Shown here piece by piece: positions 14,001 to 39,300 of a stretch of 64,000 nucleotides of DNA. The notes under the pieces were generated by a model. The model saw only the letters and a program-made list of their open reading frames with translations, was not told where the DNA came from and ran no database searches. Location of the stretch: positions 849,956-913,955 of the forward strand of contig VZSF01009123.1 of the NCBI GenBank assembly GCA_013398295.1, written 5' to 3'. The DNA comes from Chionis minor. Taxonomy: Eukaryota; Chordata; Aves; Charadriiformes; Chionididae. Every line of letters begins with the position of its first letter. Positions within the stretch are counted from its first letter, which is position 1. The position numbers and the translations under genes are program-made.

Positions 14001-17000
14001 AAAAAACTTCCGTAAGAATTTAGGCAAGTCTGCTTTAGGGGTTTTTCCCCCCCTGTTGCTAACTTAAAATGGAAACCAGAGTAGGCTAATAAGCCATCTT
14101 AGTGCTGCTCTTTCCCTATTTTCCTTCCCTTCGTTATTTCTTCTTACTAACTTTTGGCTTTAACAGCAGTTATTTTATAGGACTGTCACATGCTCCAGAG
14201 TTTGTTGAACAGTCCTGATCTACACACTTGTGTCGCAAATGCCTGCTATCTACCACTGGAATTTTGTGTTATTTGTTAATATAAATTGCTGTATTTTATT
14301 GTGATTTAGCACGCTTAGCCAATCATCATGGTTGAACATTCATCCTGCCAAATAGAAATGAACTCGTAATTGTTCCAGCTCAGTTTTACATGTAATTTGT
14401 TGGCCTGATCTTCTGAAGATGTTGTCTACATTAACCTAGTGCTCCTGACTGTCTTAAACTGCAACCAACTGCAGTAGAGTTAAAACTGATGGTGCTGGTG
14501 TAAACTAGGTAATCGGCACTCTCGATTACTGAGTGATCTAGAATACATTTATAAACCAGACTGGTCAAAATTATCAGTAGCTATGGGAACAGTGCTTATA
14601 TCACTGCGTCTAACTATTGATACTACAACTGAAAATATTATCATGGAAGTATCAGGAGCAAGAGATATCAGCTCATGAACAGACTTCAAAAGAAGGTGTG
14701 TCATACCTGAAGAGCTGACTGAAATATTTTTCTAGTTTACTATTATTTTTCAAGTGCCTCTTCATTTGATCCAGTCATCTTTAAACAAATTAACCCTTTT
14801 AGAAACAGTTAAATCAAACTTACCTGAAATACAAACATGTGTCTGCCCGCAGGAACAGGTCCTACTAAAACAGAGTCTAACACCTGATCATACTCTTCAC
14901 TTTCAGCTGAGCCCACGTAAATTATTTTCCATTCCAAATCTACAGCAAAACAAAAATAAATAAAAAACCACAAACACTATTTATCATTACAGTTAAGGGT
15001 CTTCCGCTCTTGCCTATCTAGTGTTTTACATAGCCTAAAACTGCTTCTTTGGCAACAGGCCTAAAATAACAAGGATCTGTCTTCAAAATTTATCAATGCC
15101 TGCCCCGTCCTCATGAACCAGACCATTCCACTGTCTCTCTCCGGTCAGTTGGTACTGGAAGAATCCCTCTATTTTCATAGTCAGGTTAGTCTTCAAATTT
15201 TATACAGAGGACAGGGCCTGTTTACTTGTTGGGAGCTACGTTCAGCATTTTCTCAGAGCCTGTCAGAACGGCTTCAGCACAGGGATGGTGCCTATATACA
15301 CCTGTAACGCATTGCATGCCTCAGATACTGACTCACCTCCCAGAAAGAAATCCCCACCTTACATACATATACACCTCACAGCTTGAATTACACAGATGAT
15401 AGAAGGCAGTTAATTGAATAAGAAAACCCATTGTGTAAGCAGCAGGTACATTAACTGTACACCCCCATTCCTTCACATGTAACTTGTGTAACCTGAGAAG
15501 TATGTAAAATTGTGACAGCATGATTAGATCGTATTCTTATCGAAGACATTGGTGCTTGGATATTATCCGCATCCTGAAATGGAGTTACAGGCAAAAAAAT
15601 TTAAATGCAGTATTTGCTTCTTGAAATAATGCACCCAAATGAAACATTTCTTACAATTCAGTTTTTTCTAACTCACCCTCTCCACCACAGGTGTTTGAAA
15701 GCTGAAACTGCAAATTAGCACACACTACCTCTTCCTGAGACAGCTTTTCACTTTCACTTTTTTGATTGAAAAACACATGCATAAATACCCATATAGAACT
15801 AATCTTAAAAGACAGGTTTTGTTTTGTGTTTGTTTGAGGGTTTTTTTAAACAGAGAGGGGAAAAAAAAAAAATCACCATTACAGAATACTATCACTAAGT
15901 CTTTTTTAAGTGAAACTGTTGCTTGAAAACTGTACCTTAAAAACATACATAGTATATTTAATTTTTTTTTCCTTAAGCACAATGCCCTGCTGTCTATGCA
16001 AAAGCGCTAACCTGTACCCTATTACATTTACTTTATTAGTATTCTCTGCAAAATCCAAAGGTCTACATTATGGTTTCTTGATGCAGAAAAAACCTTTAAC
16101 AGAACTTGGCTGCTTTAGGATTGCAACTCTCTTTCCTCATTAATGAGTTCTTCTTGCTTATCATGCAGGTATTGGTAAGTAGCATAATTAACAGGGCTTG
16201 AGAAGGGATTTTACTCCTTTGTACAGCATAGCACAACTGGCCATGCACTGTATGAGAGGTTTTATCTACCTTCTAAGCATCCAGTAGGAGCTACTGCCAG
16301 TACTGCAGGCTACTCATCCAGGACAATTAAGGGCCTCTTTTGTCAGCATCTGAGTGTAAGTTACTACTTACAAGAAGTGAGGACTTTTTAGGCTAAACTG
16401 CTTAAGATTATTATCACATGCTATTATTTTAGAAGAAAAAACAGCATAGAGTTCATGCAAAACGAGTACTATTTAGTACTTTCAAAAACCCCACAAGGAC
16501 TTTTAAAAATTAAGTTTTAAATTATACATTTCATATAGGTTGATCCAAAAGCTGTTTAGGTATCTTGATATGGAACAACAACTTTAAAAAAAAAAGTGAG
16601 TGCTGGAGTTCATGAATTGAATTTTAAGTTCAATCTTTGACTGGCTGAAGACAGCAGAGTAAATAGACATATTAGCACTTGAAAGCTAAGGCAACGACAG
16701 CCAATTTTTCACCGAGTACAGAAAGGCTATATTTAATCTTAAGTCTGAAAGATAGCCGTTCATCCTGAATTTGTCCTGTTGTCTCAACTTGCATTTAGGT
16801 GGGGTGAGGGAAGTGAGAATTTTGCATTAGACCATCTATAATTCTTCTCATCCCGCTTGCCTGGGATTAACTCTAACGTAAATCCAGAGCGTGAGGAGCA
16901 CGTCACGTACAGCTGCGCACAACTGGAAGGGAAGGGATAACGCCTTGTGCCGAGCCCCCAGGACGGGCAGCAGCTGCCGGCCAGGGGCACGGTGCCGTGC

Positions 17001-18317
17001 CCCAGCCGAGGCCAGGCCGCCGGGATAACGGGCCGGTCGGTGGCGGGAGGGCAGGAGACACGGGGCAGAGGCCTAGAGGAAACCCCGGGCTCGGGCGGGA
17101 CTTCCTCCCAAGTTCCCGCCGGCGCGGCCGTCCCCTCCAGGGTCGGCAGGGCAGAGCCAGCCGGGCCCAAGCTGCTGCTGAGGCGGGCGGGGTGAGGCGA
17201 GTCTAACGGCAAGGCCGGAGAGCCCCCGCCAGGCGCCGGCCATCCCCCGCCAACCCCGCTCTCCCCTTTGCTCGCCCTCGCCCCTCAGGCCGCTGGGGCT
17301 CCCTGGCGGGCAGGCGGCGCTGGGCTCCGCCGGGGCCAGGCAGCCCCAGCCGAGCGGCCTCCTCCTGCCGGAGCGGCTGACTCGCAGCCGAGGGGCGAGG
17401 GTCCCGCTCACCCCGCCGCCGCCTTCCTCNAGCTGCGGCATGGTTGTATCAAATGCTGATTAACTGGAGAACCCATGCAAATTTCAGTGCTACGTTGTGG
17501 GGTTTTTTTCATTTAGGATTTAAAGTATTCCAGAATGCCTCAGTTTATACCTCTGTGGACTGTATTGTCCTCTGATATTTTCACAGTTTATGTTAGTTGT
17601 ATGTAAATAGGAACCTGAGATAGGCCAGCAAAAGTTAATGCCTTTTAAAAAAAAAAAAAAAATTAAAAATTTTTGATTATTAAAATGGAGCACGAGGCCA
17701 AAGAAACGCTGCGCGCGGGGCGTTTTCCGCGCTGCGAGTAACGCCCGGGCGCAGGGGCGACCGGCGGCGCAGCAGCCCCCCCCCCCCCCCGGGGGGCCCC
17801 GGGGGCCGGGCCCGGCTGAACTNNNNCGGTAGCCGAGCCCGGTTAACCCTCTCCCTCCCCCCCCTTCCCCCCCACGCACACACAAAGCTGGCAACATGGC
17901 TACCACCACTCAAACAAGTTCCTCGCAACTTGCGAGCTTGCCTCGCCGGCGGCGGGGAGAGGCGGCCCCGGCTCGGCGGCCAGGGCGGGCGAACGCCGCC
18001 AACTTTCCCCCGCCGGGCTGCGGGGAAAAGCCCCGGTTTTGGCGCCGGCGGCTCAGGGCCAGCACATCCCTTCGCCTCGGCACGGCGATGCGGCGAAGGA
18101 GAAACTGTGAAATTGTAGGAGCGAGGCCTGCGCAAAGTTTAAGCCTTAAAACCCCCGAAACTGAGAGCCCGGGGTTACAAAATCCGCGTCGGGAAAAGAT
18201 CTACTCACCTTCCGACAGGTCCTCTATGCACTCGAATGTGATTTCGAACTGGAAAGGATTGTAGAAAGGAGAAGGATTATCCAACACCACTACATTGTTC
18301 ACCTGAACCTTTGCCAT
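7882..18317 (-). CDS. ASF1A: ASF1A, histone H3-H4 chaperone, complete coding region in four exons
   Basis: CDS = join of 18209-18317, 14824-14939, 10223-10399 and 7882-8094 on the minus strand. All introns are GT-AG, and the spliced product is 204 residues, the usual vertebrate ASF1A length. I translated every exon, and the result matches human ASF1A as I remember it. Residues 1-155 form the immunoglobulin-like core that binds the H3-H4 dimer: Val94 and Arg108 of the histone face are present. So are Asp37 and Glu39, known contacts for the HIRA and CAF-1 B-domain motif. The acidic, Ser-rich tail keeps Ser166 and Ser192, reported Tousled-like kinase sites. The family acts in the nucleus, passing histones to CAF-1 and HIRA. 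The ATG has A at -3 and G at +4, a strong context. The gene sits inside an MCM9 intron on the opposite strand. The tail sequence fits ASF1A and not ASF1B. Confidence 0.98.
8095..10222. other. ASF1A intron 3, also inside the MCM9 host intron
   Basis: About 2.1 kb of AT-rich sequence between coding exons 3 and 4 of ASF1A. I see no exon, RNA gene or recognisable transposon in it. Short ORFs at 9317-9628 on both strands have no recognisable content. Confidence 0.8.
10223..10399 (-). CDS. ASF1A: ASF1A coding exon 3 (residues 76-134)
   Basis: 177 nt, 59 codons: [17 protein letters not shown] onward to KPDFSK. It has the acceptor ACCTAG and the donor GTAAGG and is phase 0 at both ends. It carries Val94 and Arg108, residues of the H3-H4 binding surface. 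Confidence 0.97.
10400..14823. other. ASF1A intron 2, also inside the MCM9 host intron
   Basis: About 4.4 kb of AT-rich sequence with no exon I can support. At 12891-12926 a 9-base GGTGAATAAA-like unit occurs twice, about 20 bases apart, after a pyrimidine-rich stretch. This faintly resembles the polyadenylation end of an LTR, but there is not enough to call an element. Confidence 0.75.
14824..14939 (-). CDS. ASF1A: ASF1A coding exon 2 (residues 37-75)
   Basis: 116 nt in frame: [13 protein letters not shown] and onward to MFVFQ. The acceptor is TGTAG and the donor GTAAGT. It ends in phase 0. It contains Glu39 and most of a central beta-sheet segment. Confidence 0.97.
14940..18208. other. ASF1A intron 1 with two GC-rich blocks
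   Basis: The distal part (to about 16880) is AT-rich. From about 16880 to 17429 the sequence turns CpG-rich, then stops abruptly at a single N (17430). AT-rich sequence follows to about 17690, and the promoter island begins after that. Long ORFs in the GC-rich part are low-complexity Gly/Ala/Arg/Pro translations on both strands and are not genes. Confidence 0.7.
18209..18317 (-). CDS. ASF1A: ASF1A coding exon 1 (residues 1-36 plus one base)
   Basis: This exon starts at the ATG (18315-18317) and encodes [11 protein letters not shown] through the DLSE segment. It ends in G, followed by the consensus donor GTGAGT on the minus strand. The split codon 37 becomes Asp when joined to exon 2. It lies in the CpG-rich promoter region. 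Confidence 0.98.
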
Positions 18318-18346
18318 ATTTTGAAAAAAACACAAACAATAGGAAG

Positions 18347-18367
18347 AGCGTGCTAACGCAGCACGCT
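18347..18367 (-). promoter_or_regulatory. Perfect 8-bp hairpin in the ASF1A 5'UTR
   Basis: AGCGTGCT and its exact reverse complement AGCACGCT are separated by five bases, about 30 bases upstream of the ASF1A ATG. If the transcription start is upstream, the mRNA leader would carry this GC-rich stem-loop near the start codon. The role is inferred. Confidence 0.4.
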
Positions 18368-18632
18368 GAAGTCCAGTGTGTTGGTTTTCTTGCAAGGCAC
18401 AAACCCCCGCGCCGGCGCCCGACGGAGGCTGCAGAGCCGCCACTCGCAGAAACTTTTTTTTTTTTGCCCCCCCTTTTATTTACACCAGGAACACTCCACA
18501 CTGTTCGCCGCTTTCCTATTTCACTAAACTACAGCCCATTCTGCCTTGCTCGCCGCCAGCGCCCGCCCGGATTGGCCGCACGCCGGCCGAGGGCCCTCCT
18601 CCCCCAGCGCGGCCGACGAGCGGCAGCAAGAT

Positions 18633-18757
18633 NNNNNNNNNNNNNNNNNNNNNNNNNNNNNNNNNNNNNNNNNNNNNNNNNNNNNNNNNNNNNNNNNNNN
18701 NNNNNNNNNNNNNNNNNNNNNNNNNNNNNNNNNNNNNNNNNNNNNNNNNNNNNNNNN
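18633..18757. other. Assembly gap of 125 Ns
   Basis: A run of N inside the CpG-rich ASF1A promoter region. Part of the promoter or upstream GC-rich sequence is missing here. Confidence 0.99.
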
Positions 18758-19354
18758 GGGCGGGAGCGCGGGTCGCCCCTCCTCGGCCGTGGGGCTGCGC
18801 CATATGCCGTGGGGTTGGTGGTTTTGGGGCTGGTTTGTTTAGGGCGCTTTTTTTTTTTTTTCCTCCTCTTTTGTTAAAACCGTTTTCTGTGGCAAAAGGC
18901 GGTCGGGGCGATGCAGTGAGCCGGTTTCGCGGGGGCTGGGTGCCGATGGGGTGTCGGGGCCACCCCGGCTCGGCGCCGTGGGGCTGCGTGGGGGTGTTGG
19001 GCTCTCGAGGCCAAGCCCGTGGCAGGGGGTGGGGGCTGTGCCGCCATGGTCACAGGCCCCGTGGCCGAAGGCGGTGTGGCCGAAGGGACGCTCCCTTGGG
19101 TGCTCCCGGGATCACGGGGGGTGTTGTGTTGGGGGGGTTGTGGTCGGGGTGCCGGGTGCCCCGTACGTGGGCAGGCTGGCTGCACAGGCCTGGGTGCTGC
19201 CACAAAGGCACCTCGCTGCTGCGAGAGAGGCCGGCCACAGATGGACGTGGGGCGATCGCAGCCTGTCTTCTGCACAGCCGCGCTGCCGAGCAGCTATCCT
19301 GTTCCTGTGTCTGCAAGGAAGGCCTTGGGTATAGCACAATAGGCTGTGAAACAT

Positions 19355-19459
19355 GCAGCAGGAAGCCCAGAGAGGAGGCCATCTTGTGCAGCTGCAAGAG
19401 GCCTGTAGAGGAGGCCATCTTGTGCAGCAGCAGGAGAGCCAGAGAGGAGGAGATCTTGT
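19355..19459 (+). repeat. Three-copy tandem repeat (33/36/36 bp) with CCATCTTG cores
   Basis: Units at 19355-19387, 19388-19423 and 19424-19459 each begin GCAGC and end with an ATCTTGT block preceded by GAGGAGG. The first two carry GAGGCCATCTTGT, the reverse of a YY1-like AAGATGGCC core. The third reads GAGGAGATCTTGT and has lost the core. The array lies in the MCM9 intron, about 1 kb upstream of the ASF1A promoter on that gene's strand. Confidence 0.75.
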
Positions 19460-34202
<14,743 letters not shown>

Positions 34203-36280
34203 CATGTCATCCTCCAAATACTTAACATGCAGTTCTTCTGAATCCCCATCCGTCTATCAATTGTATCCATAGTTTGCAAAGCATTTAAAAACAATCATCC
34301 TGGACCTTTGTTGATACAGTGACCGTACTTTCTTCAAGGGCCACGTACTTTACATAAGCCAAGGACTGCCTGTGCTGCAGGCCTAATGTGGCTTTTAGTT
34401 TTCTAAACTCTTCCCATGACCACTATTATCAGTTGACTGTTTTGATTGACCTGATGTAACCTGAAGACTTGCATGGTTATGTTTATCTATCCAAAGTATA
34501 GTGAATCTTGCAGAAGAGCAGGCTTAATTGACTGTTATCCTTTATTTCATGTAATGGCTAGAACTGTATGTGATTCAGATTGTCCTTCCAAATGACCATG
34601 CCACTTTAGAAAAATTATGATGATAAAGCTATGTAATTATATTTTGTTTGTCTATATATGCTGCTTGTCTCGGCGTAGTTAGTGATATTGTGATTTATCA
34701 TCATGCTGTGGTAAGTATGTCTGTATTATCAGTATCATGACAATTTTGCTGCATCTTTGGTAATGGTGCTTCTTGTCATACTGCTGATCTGAAGACATGG
34801 ATTGAGAGCTTTTTGGTTCTGTTTTTGTATTTTAAATTTTAAATACACTGGTTCAGGGATTTGCGTCTGTATTCTGGGTCATTTTATCCAAACCCAACTC
34901 TGTAAGAAACATACGGTTCTCCACTGCAGAGAGAACAAATTTCAGGTGATTGAATGGGAGTTCTCAGTAACCAGGGTAACTTTAATGCGGGCATTAAGCC
35001 CTGGCATACAAGCTACACTTCAAATCTAGCAGCATGGTGAAGAGCTACCCTAGTGCAGCTTGGTTCTGACTTGGATAACGTTTACTTGATTGTTTTAATT
35101 GTGGTTAGAGTTTTGCTGCATCTGATATGCAATTCATCTTCTGTAGCATGCTGCATCCTATGTCATTCATTTGTCTAATGGGAAATTAATCTACTAATGC
35201 ATGACATGTTTACAGAGAAAGGTAAGCCTTAAATTTCTTTCAGTGACTTGCCTGCCATGTTTCTTCTGTATTTGAATTCTCCACAGAATATTCTTGTTAT
35301 TACCTGCAAAGTAAACAGAGAACAGAGTGGTTGCTTACAGCACAGTAAATCCTTTGAGAGGCTTGCTGGCACAAAGATGATCTGATTCTTTCTTGATTTG
35401 CTTAAATTTAGAAGTAGCGCCCTTGAAACCAAGTGAGTTAAAATACTGTAAAATTTCAGAGGATGAGGAAGTGTGAGGCCTAAGTACTTCGGTGGGATAC
35501 AGTGAAATCGTGAGAACAGTAATCATAGTAGTTGGCTTACTGTTAAGAGTTGGGGAAAATGACAGAAACATTACTGTCCAGACTGATTGTGTGGTAGTTC
35601 CTCCACTGGAAACGTCACATCAATCAAAAGAAGTGGAATTTATCCACTTCCATCTCGGAGCATAGGGCCACCCCTTTGTGTTCCTTCTTGCAAACACCTA
35701 CGCCCGGGTAAGGGTGACCGGCATTCATGATCCTGCTGCCCGTGAAAATCGGAAGTTTCCTGCAGGATGCTGTGTCTACACTGAAACTGGAAAAGGGTCA
35801 AGAATCCTGGAGCTATGAACATGATGGTAGTCCTACTTGAATTTTCACAGGCCAGCTAAAGGCATAGTTTTTCATCAGCGCTGGAGCTGCATCAACCCCT
35901 TGCATGGTGGTCTCATTTACAATCAAAAATCCCATGGTAGCTGTTTGGTTTGATGGATGTTACTGGCTGGCCAGTGCAAAGCCAGAACATAGCTACTGGA
36001 TCCCCATAGTCGAGCATCTTGAGCTTTTTTTACCATGTAAAATGATAAAACAATTAGTCAAGAGCAGAATCAACCACGTATGCCGTAACTATTGCTTTTA
36101 TTCATCACTTCGTTATAGATCAGTAACTAGGGCCTCATCTAATGTAATTTGCTATGTAAAGTTATGTGATGACCTACCCCTGAGAACTGCAGGACATTTT
36201 GCTGAATATTCTTTTGTGAGAGGCTGGTTGACTTTCTTCCCTCTTCCAGTGGAAATCAGAACTTTCTAGAAATCAGAGGA
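34203..36280 (+). other. MCM9 3'UTR and downstream sequence
   Basis: The MCM9 3'UTR must begin at 34203. I find no canonical AATAAA for more than 3 kb after the stop; the next ones are near 38609 and 40186. The cleavage site therefore cannot be placed and may use a variant signal. No second gene is recognised in this stretch. Confidence 0.5.
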
Positions 36281-36672
36281 GTCATAGTGGCACAAAATTG
36301 AGGTCAAAGTCAAGCTCAAAATTTCCTTCATATTCTCCATGCTTATGCTCTGTTTGAGAAGGTTCTGGTTTTTTATATTCTGCTTGTTTCAAAGTTGTTG
36401 CACTGTAAGATCTGCTTGAGGGCCGGGGTAACTACACAGTGAAGCAGCGTGGCCATGTTTCAGGACAGCTGAAATGCCAGGTAATGCAGACAGCGATCTT
36501 CAGGTTCTTTAGATGGTCGGAAACTTGATCTCCTACAGTGGGCAGTTGTGCTGCACTGTAGGTACTCTTCTGCTGACCTGTGATCCTTCTCCAGGTTCTG
36601 AGCATCTATAGCTAAAACTGGTATCAAACTGGTAGGAGCGGAATGGACTGAGGTTCCCTTTCCCCAGCAACT

Positions 36673-37605
36673 TCAGTTTAAAGCCCTTTTCATGAGTTTG
36701 GCAAGCCTCTGACCAAAGATGCTCTTCTCATTCTGTGACAGATGGACCCCATCAGCCTCCAGTAGACCTTGTTTCTCAAAATGAGTCCCATGGTCAAAAC
36801 AGCCAAACCCGTGGCTGTGGCACCGGTCCTGTAACCATTTGTTGACTCACCAGATTTGACTGGCCCTTCCCTTTGACCGGGGGGATTGATGAAAAAAACT
36901 ACCTGCACTTGAGACCTTTACTGCCGCTCCCAGGGCTCTGTAATCCTCAGGCTGCTCCTGGTGGTGTCACTGGTGCCCACATGAAACAGCAGCAGCAGAT
37001 AACACTCATTGGACTGTAGAAGGCTTGGTAGTCTCTCGGTGACATCCCCTGGTAATCAGCACACCTTTAGAGAGGACATCAGGCTGGCAAATGGGTGCCT
37101 CTGTACCTCTCAGAAGAGAGTCGCCTACTACTATCACCTGTCGCCTTTTCTTAGTTGCGCTGGTTGTTATACGAGGAGCAGATCAAGCTGCCTTACTCAG
37201 ATCCAGCATCTCTCCTGGTGTGACTGGTCCTTCCTCTTCAGTCTGCAGAGAGGTGAAACGGTTCAGAAAAGGCACCTGAGGCTTCAGGGGAAATCTCTTC
37301 CTTCTGCTGGTCCTTGCCATTGCAAGCTTCCATTCTTCTGCATTATTGGTCCCCCTTCCTTCTGTGTGTGCTGGTGGGGCAGTTTTTGGTTGGTTGTTCA
37401 TGGGCCATGGGTCCACCACAGACTGCACTTGGAACCAGCTGTCTAACTCCTTCTTAGCCTCCCTGATGCTATGCAGCCTCCTCACGGCCTCCAGCAGCTC
37501 AGCCACCTGCTGCAGGAGGTCGTCCACCTGAGCACACTTTTTGCAGGCAGGTCTGCCACCTATCCCTGTCCCAGGAGAAAGGTCTAGGCACTTCCTGCAG
37601 TCAAT
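36673..37605 (-). mobile_element. CR1 LINE fragment with decayed ORF1 (zinc motif, coiled coil, SGNH esterase)
   Basis: The minus-strand translation shows CR1 ORF1 features in order. First comes a paired-cysteine motif, CRKC and CKKC 15 residues apart (near 37540-37600). Next is a Leu/Glu-rich coiled segment QVDDLLQQVAELLEAVRRL. An esterase domain follows, with block I VVGDSLLRGTE (near 37105-37140) and block V DGVHLS (36736-36753). The frame ends RALN at a TGA (36673-36675). A stop after the coiled region (37183) and frame changes inside the esterase make it non-functional. The catalytic block that normally reads GxND is TSD here. No ORF2 reverse transcriptase was found to the left, though the CR1-derived sequence may extend to about 36280. 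Confidence 0.85.
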
Positions 37606-37770
37606 GTCACAGAATCACCGAATGTCAGGGGTTGGAAGGGACCTCTCAAGATCATCTGGTCCAACCCCCCTGCCAGAGCAGGTCTGCCTACAGCAGGTTG
37701 CACAGGATGGTGTCCAGGTGGGTTTTGAATGTCTCCAGAGTCCTCAAAACTCCCATGGGAAGTATTGCCC
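37606..37770 (-). mobile_element. CR1 LINE 3' end, minus orientation, abutting ORF1 of another CR1
   Basis: On the plus strand the sequence starts with CACAGAAT and CACCGAAT, the reverse complement of the CR1 terminal 8-bp repeats. It continues with GGTTGGAAGGGACCTCTC and GATCATCTGGTCCAACCCC, the diagnostic CR1 3'UTR. The 3' terminus falls at the N-terminal side of the neighbouring ORF1, so this copy probably inserted into the older CR1. Confidence 0.9.
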
Positions 37771-39204
37771 ACCTTATTTAAGGCACTTCTGGGGCGGATA
37801 CCTAGTTCTTAAGCTTGTAAAACAACCTATAATAGGAATCGCTTGTCACGGAGACATCCCACAAAACCAGCCTTCAGTTCTTCCCAACACGAAAATTTTA
37901 GACGTGACACAAAAAATGTGGCAGAAGACAAACTGAGAAATGGAGTATGCGCCATGTGTATGAGCTACTCTGCTAACACACTGCTGCCCTGACTACCAGC
38001 TACTCTCACTCCAGTTTATGTGCTGCTTTTCGTTCTAAGTAACTAGTAAGCAGAAAAAACTCTACATGGCTGAGTTTGCTTTCTTGCTCATGTTGTTCTC
38101 AGGACAGCAGTTTGAATGTCATGATTCTTTGAGGTAAGTAGATTAATGTGTTAAATATCATAATGGGATGTGCACCAGGATTACAAAACCAAGTGAACTA
38201 TAGCCAAAGGCAAGGCAAAGTCAATGTAAACTGAACCAAAACTTCTAATTAGTGCATTCAATGTGAACAGATCTCCCAAGTGAGGACATATAACATCGCA
38301 TTCTAGAGACAATGTATTTATTGATGGGAAGATGAAGTAAACAGAGTATTAAGTGCTCTGTATTTCACGTGAATGAGGCAATAGCTTCATTAATAATGAA
38401 TGCTAATTATGTCATCTCCCTTAGGTATCTGGTATGCCTTTGCTTATCGATACTTTCCTTCCTGTTAGACAGAAGAATATTAATGGCTCCAAGAAATAAC
38501 GTCCTTTACTAAGTAAAGAGCACAGCTATTTTAGAAAAGATTGAAAGTACGTTTCTTATCAAGTTTGATTATTCTGAACAAATACGCACAATTACAATTG
38601 CACACATAATAAATGTGTATACACAGTAATATAGACATGACAAATGCACAAATTGTGAAATAATGTGAATATTATTGTACATATAAAATGTATTATTGCA
38701 ATGCAACTAAGAAAGAGAGATCCTTTGGCGCAATGACTTCTCAATCAGTAACATTTTCTAACTTGACCTCAATAGTCATGAGATAGTTACAATAAGATTA
38801 TGTAAAAAGGCAAGGAAAGAAGTGTATGTGTCATCCAAGTTCCCAACAGAAGAGCTCACACGAGCAAAACCTACGTGACTGCGATCACTCACAAGGCGTT
38901 TGGCATCTCCCGAATAGCAGATACCATGTCCCAAATCTCCCTGTTGCTACTGTCCACATTATTAGAACTCTGTACTCCCTGGCAACTGAAAGCAGGGGTG
39001 AAGAACAGAGGGAGCTGCAAGTTCCCAGATGTACTCATCTGCCATCTTCAGTGGCATATTATGTTGTTCATCTTCACTGCCAAATACGAGGTGACTGAAC
39101 CACATATTTCCAGAATGTTACTTGCTCTCGTTCTGAAATGTTTTCCTTCTCTGTTCAAGGCACCTACTTGCTGCAAGCCATTGTTCATCCGTCAGAACAA
39201 AACG
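37771..39204. other. Intergenic sequence, nothing recognised
   Basis: AT-rich DNA with an AATAAA at about 38609 that could in principle end a long MCM9 3'UTR. No exon, RNA gene or clear repeat is seen. Confidence 0.6.
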
Positions 39205-39300
39205 CAGAATCATAGAATCACAGAATGGTTTAGGTTGGATGGGAACTTAAAGATCATCTAGTTCCAACCCCCTGCCATGGGCAGGGACACCTCCCATCAA
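39205..39300 (-). mobile_element. CR1 LINE 3'-end fragment, minus orientation
   Basis: The plus strand begins with three 8-bp terminal units (CAGAAT, CATAGAAT, CACAGAAT). It continues with GGTTTAGGTTGGATGGGAAC, AAAGATCATCTAGTTCCAAC and CCTGCCATGGGCAGGGACAC. This matches the standard avian CR1 3'UTR at low divergence. The fragment is 5'-truncated after about 95 bp. Confidence 0.95.

Larger units (their letters stand above)
17695..19110. promoter_or_regulatory. CpG-rich island at the ASF1A promoter
   Basis: Dense CpG sequence surrounds ASF1A exon 1 and continues upstream of it, interrupted by Ns at 17823-17826 and 18633-18757. On the minus strand a CCAAT-type box (GGCCAAT) lies at 18571-18577, about 250 bases before the ATG. 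The transcription start is probably between it and the ATG, and I see no convincing TATA box. A C15 run followed by G and C runs at 17776-17816 probably caused the small gap beside it. As the island sits inside an MCM9 intron, it could also start plus-strand transcripts. Confidence 0.7.

Noticed and set aside
16784..17441. Several long overlapping ORFs on both strands in the GC-rich block
   Set aside because: Low-complexity Pro/Ala/Gly/Arg translations open on both strands at once because stop codons are rare in GC-rich DNA; no domain seen.
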